9,217 nt of DNA, from NCBI GenBank assembly GCA_023416875.1, contig JAEZGT010000151.1, forward strand, positions 1-9,217, read 5' to 3'. The DNA comes from Pseudomonadota bacterium. GTDB lineage: Bacteria; Pseudomonadota; Gammaproteobacteria; Pseudomonadales; Cellvibrionaceae. Under the pieces are notes generated by a model. It saw only the letters and a list, made by a program, of their open reading frames with translations. It made no database searches and was not told where the DNA came from. Below, piece after piece: positions 6,493-9,217 of this stretch (the first letter of the stretch is position 1; the number at the start of each line of letters is the position of its first letter). Position numbers and translations under genes: made by a program.

Positions 6493-6518
6493 AAAAAAAA
6501 GGGCGGCCGAGGCCGCCC
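6493..6518 (-). terminator. Strong intrinsic terminator after the large surface-protein gene
   Basis: On the minus strand, an 8-bp perfect GC-only stem (6518-6511 with 6508-6501) has a two-base loop and is followed by eight T residues (6500-6493). It starts 23 bp past the stop codon of the large gene. This is a textbook Rho-independent terminator for the minus strand. Confidence 0.95.
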
Positions 6519-6541
6519 CTTGCGTCACCGTTGAAACACCA

Positions 6542-9217
6542 TTATTCGATGGATTCTCCTGTGCCATCAATATAGTGAATGAAGGTGATGCCTTTCTCGC
6601 GCTTGACGGTACCATAGACTTTGTTGTTGTACCGTAAACTGCCTTCCAAAACCCGCGCGTTTTTGCCGTCGACATCATCTACATCCGGGAAAGCCAATTC
6701 GAGCGCAACGCCGTTCTGGTTGGTGATGGTCAGCTTGGGCGATTTGGCGTCCACTGATGAATCGCCGTCACCGTAGCCAGCCAGGTTATACCAGTAGTTC
6801 GAGCTGAAATTGAATCGCTTGCCGTCGACTATCAGGTAGAAGTCAAAGGTGCCTTCGTTCAAGGTATCTCTGGTGAAGTGACTGCCCAGAGTGACTTCCG
6901 GCAAATCATAGGGTCGCACCTGCATTTCGAATGCGGCGGCAATTCGCAGGAATTGTTCCTCGGTTTCCGTCGGCTGATATGGCTCCACCAGGTAGCCGTA
7001 AATGTTGCCGCCGGCCGCGTCAAAACGGCTTTCCGTGTAGTTGCCCCAGGGTGATGATCTCAGCAGCGTGGTGATGTAGAGACCTTCCTGCGGCACCACA
7101 ATTTGCAAGCCTATACCGGAATTGTCGATCAGATCGCCCGCGACATCTTTCATCGTGGTTTTGGTGGACGTAGCCAGATAAGACTGGATTGGAGTGTCGT
7201 CGCCAGTACGGAATACTTCGTAACGGTAGGTTTGATCACCCACGGGCGTGATGCGAATGCTCCAATCCTGCAGATTGAAAGTGAACAAATCGTTGCTTAC
7301 CGTGTAGTTGCCAAGCAGTCCTAAAGTGCCCTCATCGTAAGGTTGCGGCGGTACGAATTCCGCAGCATTTTCGATGGTGGCGGCGATTGTCAGCGAGATT
7401 TCATCCTCTTCGATGCTGTCGCTCACAATGAACTGGTTAGAGAACACGGCTTTTACGCGCACTTCGCCCGGCAAATAACCTTGTGAAGTGAAATACCAAG
7501 GTTGATCAAGCTTGAATGCGGTGACAGACATTTTGCCGCTCAGGATGTTGTGAGATACCAGCTCCTGTGATGCATCGCCGGCCAGAGTTGGGTATTGGAT
7601 ATCATCAATCCACACCGCATCTTTGTTATGGCCGACGGAACCGTCTTTGGCGTATTCCCAGACGATGGTGTGTTCACCAGGAGCAAGGAAAATTTGCGCG
7701 TTCTTGAACTCAGGCTGGAATCCGCTGGCGGCCAGGACTCTTTCGCCGTCGACGTAGACGTTAAAGAAATCGTAACCCGCTTCGGATTCAACAGCGTAGT
7801 TGAAGCTCAAATAACCGCCCCAGGTATTGATGGTGGCGCTGCTTCGGGTGGACTCGCCATCACCAATTTGCGGTGTGCGCAGCGATGAGCTGCCACTGCG
7901 TGCTTTGGTGTCGGTTACAGACCAGTCGCCAGTTTCCAGCCAATCCACGGTAATCGGAGTTTCAAAATCAATAGTGCCACCGGGGGCGATGCCATATTCC
8001 GCTTCGATGGCAAAATTCAAGGCCGCGGTGAGTTGAGTGGCGACCGGAGCAACATCGTTGCGTACGCCAGAAATGATTTCATCAAACCGCACGCCATCGG
8101 CAAACGCAGCGCTGATGTGGCTACCCTTGCTGATAACGAGTTCCATGTTGTTGCGGGTCAACCGGCCGGCTTGGATAGCAATGGAATGCTCTGTAGCGAA
8201 CTCTTCCGGCGACGGTAGGAGCAGTTGAATATCGACGTCCACATCGCGGATGGTGCCTTCGATGTCGAGAGTGCCGTCGCTGGAGAGTACATAATGCAAA
8301 TTGCCAAGCGTTAATTCCTTGGTAACGCTGGCAGCGGCAAATGCCATACCGTCAACTTCGCAGTAATAACAAAAGTCGTAGGTGGGAGAAATTGCCTGCG
8401 CCACTCCAGGCAGCACGTCATTGAGGGCGGAGGCCAATACTTTTATATCGTCCTCCCACACGCGGCCGACCATTTCGGTGCGCGCTTTGAAATTGGCGAG
8501 GGCCGGATTGCTTTGCAGCGTGAGGTCGCGCACCCAAGAGCGGAAATCCCGCACCAATTCTTTGACTTTTGCCAGTTCCCCGTGTGGGGGCTTAGGCGGA
8601 TCAGTTGGTTTTACGGGCCCGCAACCTTTTGGTTTAGCGTGACAATCATGTTCTGCGATCAGAAGCGCGATTTGCGCAATCAGCTCCTGAAGAGCTTCCT
8701 GACCTTTTGCCAGCCACTTAGCACCTTGGTGTGCCAGGTCCAGCAGTTCCAGCAGGAGCTCGGTATTGACCTCGCCTTTGTCGTTATATAACTCGGCTTC
8801 AATTTTTGAGATTGCGGCTGCAATACTGATGTGGTGCTTTTTGGCGTAACCCGCAACCGCAGCGTTATAAAGGCTGTAACGGACGGCGTCCAGATTGTGT
8901 TTGCCGCCGGGCAAGCGGGTGAGATCTAGTGCGGTTATCTGAGAAAGAGATACAGGCAGTTTGAACAAGGCGGCCAGAGAATTAAATTCTGCGTTAATGG
9001 AGTCCGAGTCCAATTTGCCTTTACGCTTTGCCTTTTGCACAGCGAGGTGGGAAATCGGCGTTACGCTGACTTGCAGGCTCTCACTATTTTTGAAATCAGT
9101 GATGGCGCCGGAAAGATAAAATTCTTCAGTTATGTTAACGAGTTCGCCAAAATCCAGTTGGCCATTGCCGTTGGCATCTTCGCCGGAGACTTCTCCCACT
9201 GCGCCGCAGACTTCGAC
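6542..9217 (-). CDS. Large calcium-loop surface protein with a MAM-like jelly-roll domain, 5'-truncated
   Basis: The 891 visible residues run in from the right edge, so the N-terminus and any signal peptide are missing. The in-frame GTG at 9199 is probably internal. Residues here are numbered from it. DANGNGQLDFGE (8-19) matches a 12-position EF-hand-type calcium loop (D1, N3, N5, D9, E12). Next comes a mostly helical region (about 45-185) with VSVTPISHLA, a pattern I associate with large bacterial surface proteins. A Pro/Lys-rich hinge (about 188-207) follows. Four cysteines (186, 193, 277, 280) suggest disulfides and an exported location. Residues 410-537 look like a jelly-roll domain of the MAM/choice-of-anchor J type, opening with DFETP and closing with DAVWIDDIQYP. 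The remainder to the end is beta-rich with many Asp/Gly turns (DDVDGKN). No catalytic motif is visible. It may be a surface lipoprotein or adhesin, or it may bind polysaccharide. A barrel-protein gene lies next downstream. Confidence 0.7.
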   Translation of the reverse strand, partial: VEVCGAVGEVSGEDANGNGQLDFGELVNITEEFYLSGAITDFKNSESLQVSVTPISHLAVQKAKRKGKLDSDSINAEFNSLAALFKLPVSLSQITALDLTRLPGGKHNLDAVRYSLYNAAVAGYAKKHHISIAAAISKIEAELYNDKGEVNTELLLELLDLAHQGAKWLAKGQEALQELIAQIALLIAEHDCHAKPKGCGPVKPTDPPKPPHGELAKVKELVRDFRSWVRDLTLQSNPALANFKARTEMVGRVWEDDIKVLASALNDVLPGVAQAISPTYDFCYYCEVDGMAFAAASVTKELTLGNLHYVLSSDGTLDIEGTIRDVDVDIQLLLPSPEEFATEHSIAIQAGRLTRNNMELVISKGSHISAAFADGVRFDEIISGVRNDVAPVATQLTAALNFAIEAEYGIAPGGTIDFETPITVDWLETGDWSVTDTKARSGSSSLRTPQIGDGESTRSSATINTWGGYLSFNYAVESEAGYDFFNVYVDGERVLAASGFQPEFKNAQIFLAPGEHTIVWEYAKDGSVGHNKDAVWIDDIQYPTLAGDASQELVSHNILSGKMSVTAFKLDQPWYFTSQGYLPGEVRVKAVFSNQFIVSDSIEEDEISLTIAATIENAAEFVPPQPYDEGTLGLLGNYTVSNDLFTFNLQDWSIRITPVGDQTYRYEVFRTGDDTPIQSYLATSTKTTMKDVAGDLIDNSGIGLQIVVPQEGLYITTLLRSSPWGNYTESRFDAAGGNIYGYLVEPYQPTETEEQFLRIAAAFEMQVRPYDLPEVTLGSHFTRDTLNEGTFDFYLIVDGKRFNFSSNYWYNLAGYGDGDSSVDAKSPKLTITNQNGVALELAFPDVDDVDGKNARVLEGSLRYNNKVYGTVKREKGITFIHYIDGTGESIE

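Noticed and set aside
9197..9199. GTG at 9199 as the true start of the large surface protein
   Set aside because: The frame remains open to the window edge, and there is no signal peptide after this codon although the protein looks exported, so the gene continues to the right.

Overview
The window looks like a fragment of a chromosome from a Gram-negative gammaproteobacterium. The evidence is signal-peptide-bearing envelope proteins, a predicted outer-membrane beta-barrel ending in Phe, an NhaP2-type potassium/proton antiporter, an MscS-family channel and moderate GC content. The style of the large surface protein suggests a Cellvibrio-like or related marine/soil lineage, but that is only an inference. 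There are no rRNA, tRNA, CRISPR or transposon genes.

Left edge (1-34): the first 34 bases match the Illumina Nextera read-2 transposase adapter at 31 of 34 positions. This appears to be untrimmed library sequence at a contig end. Genuine DNA probably begins at 35, inside a 5'-truncated TrmH/SpoU-family RNA methyltransferase gene (35-460).

Plus-strand block (514-5299): a K+/H+ antiporter (nhaP2-like, 514-2262), a small secreted protein of unknown function (2297-2692), an MscS-family mechanosensitive channel (2895-4148), a small predicted exported protein (4273-4584) and a stand-alone CBS-pair protein (4724-5299). The antiporter and the channel both fit ion and osmotic homeostasis. The 131-residue secreted protein between them may be co-transcribed with the antiporter, from which it is only 34 bp away. 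Hairpins at 2719-2757, 4131-4162, 4227-4251 and 4597-4627 lie between or at the ends of these genes. A strong intrinsic terminator at 5346-5369 closes the block.

Minus-strand block (5385-9217): a large calcium-loop-containing, probably surface-exposed protein enters from the right edge without its N-terminus (6542-9217) and ends at a very strong terminator (6493-6518). Immediately downstream in the same direction is a predicted outer-membrane beta-barrel protein (5385-6464). Both have no assigned function. The large protein appears to carry an inserted jelly-roll (MAM-like) domain.

I did not find a clear new defence, mobile or RNA system. The most notable points are the adapter at the left edge, the uncharacterised surface protein and barrel pair with a terminator squeezed between them, and several unexplained hairpins.
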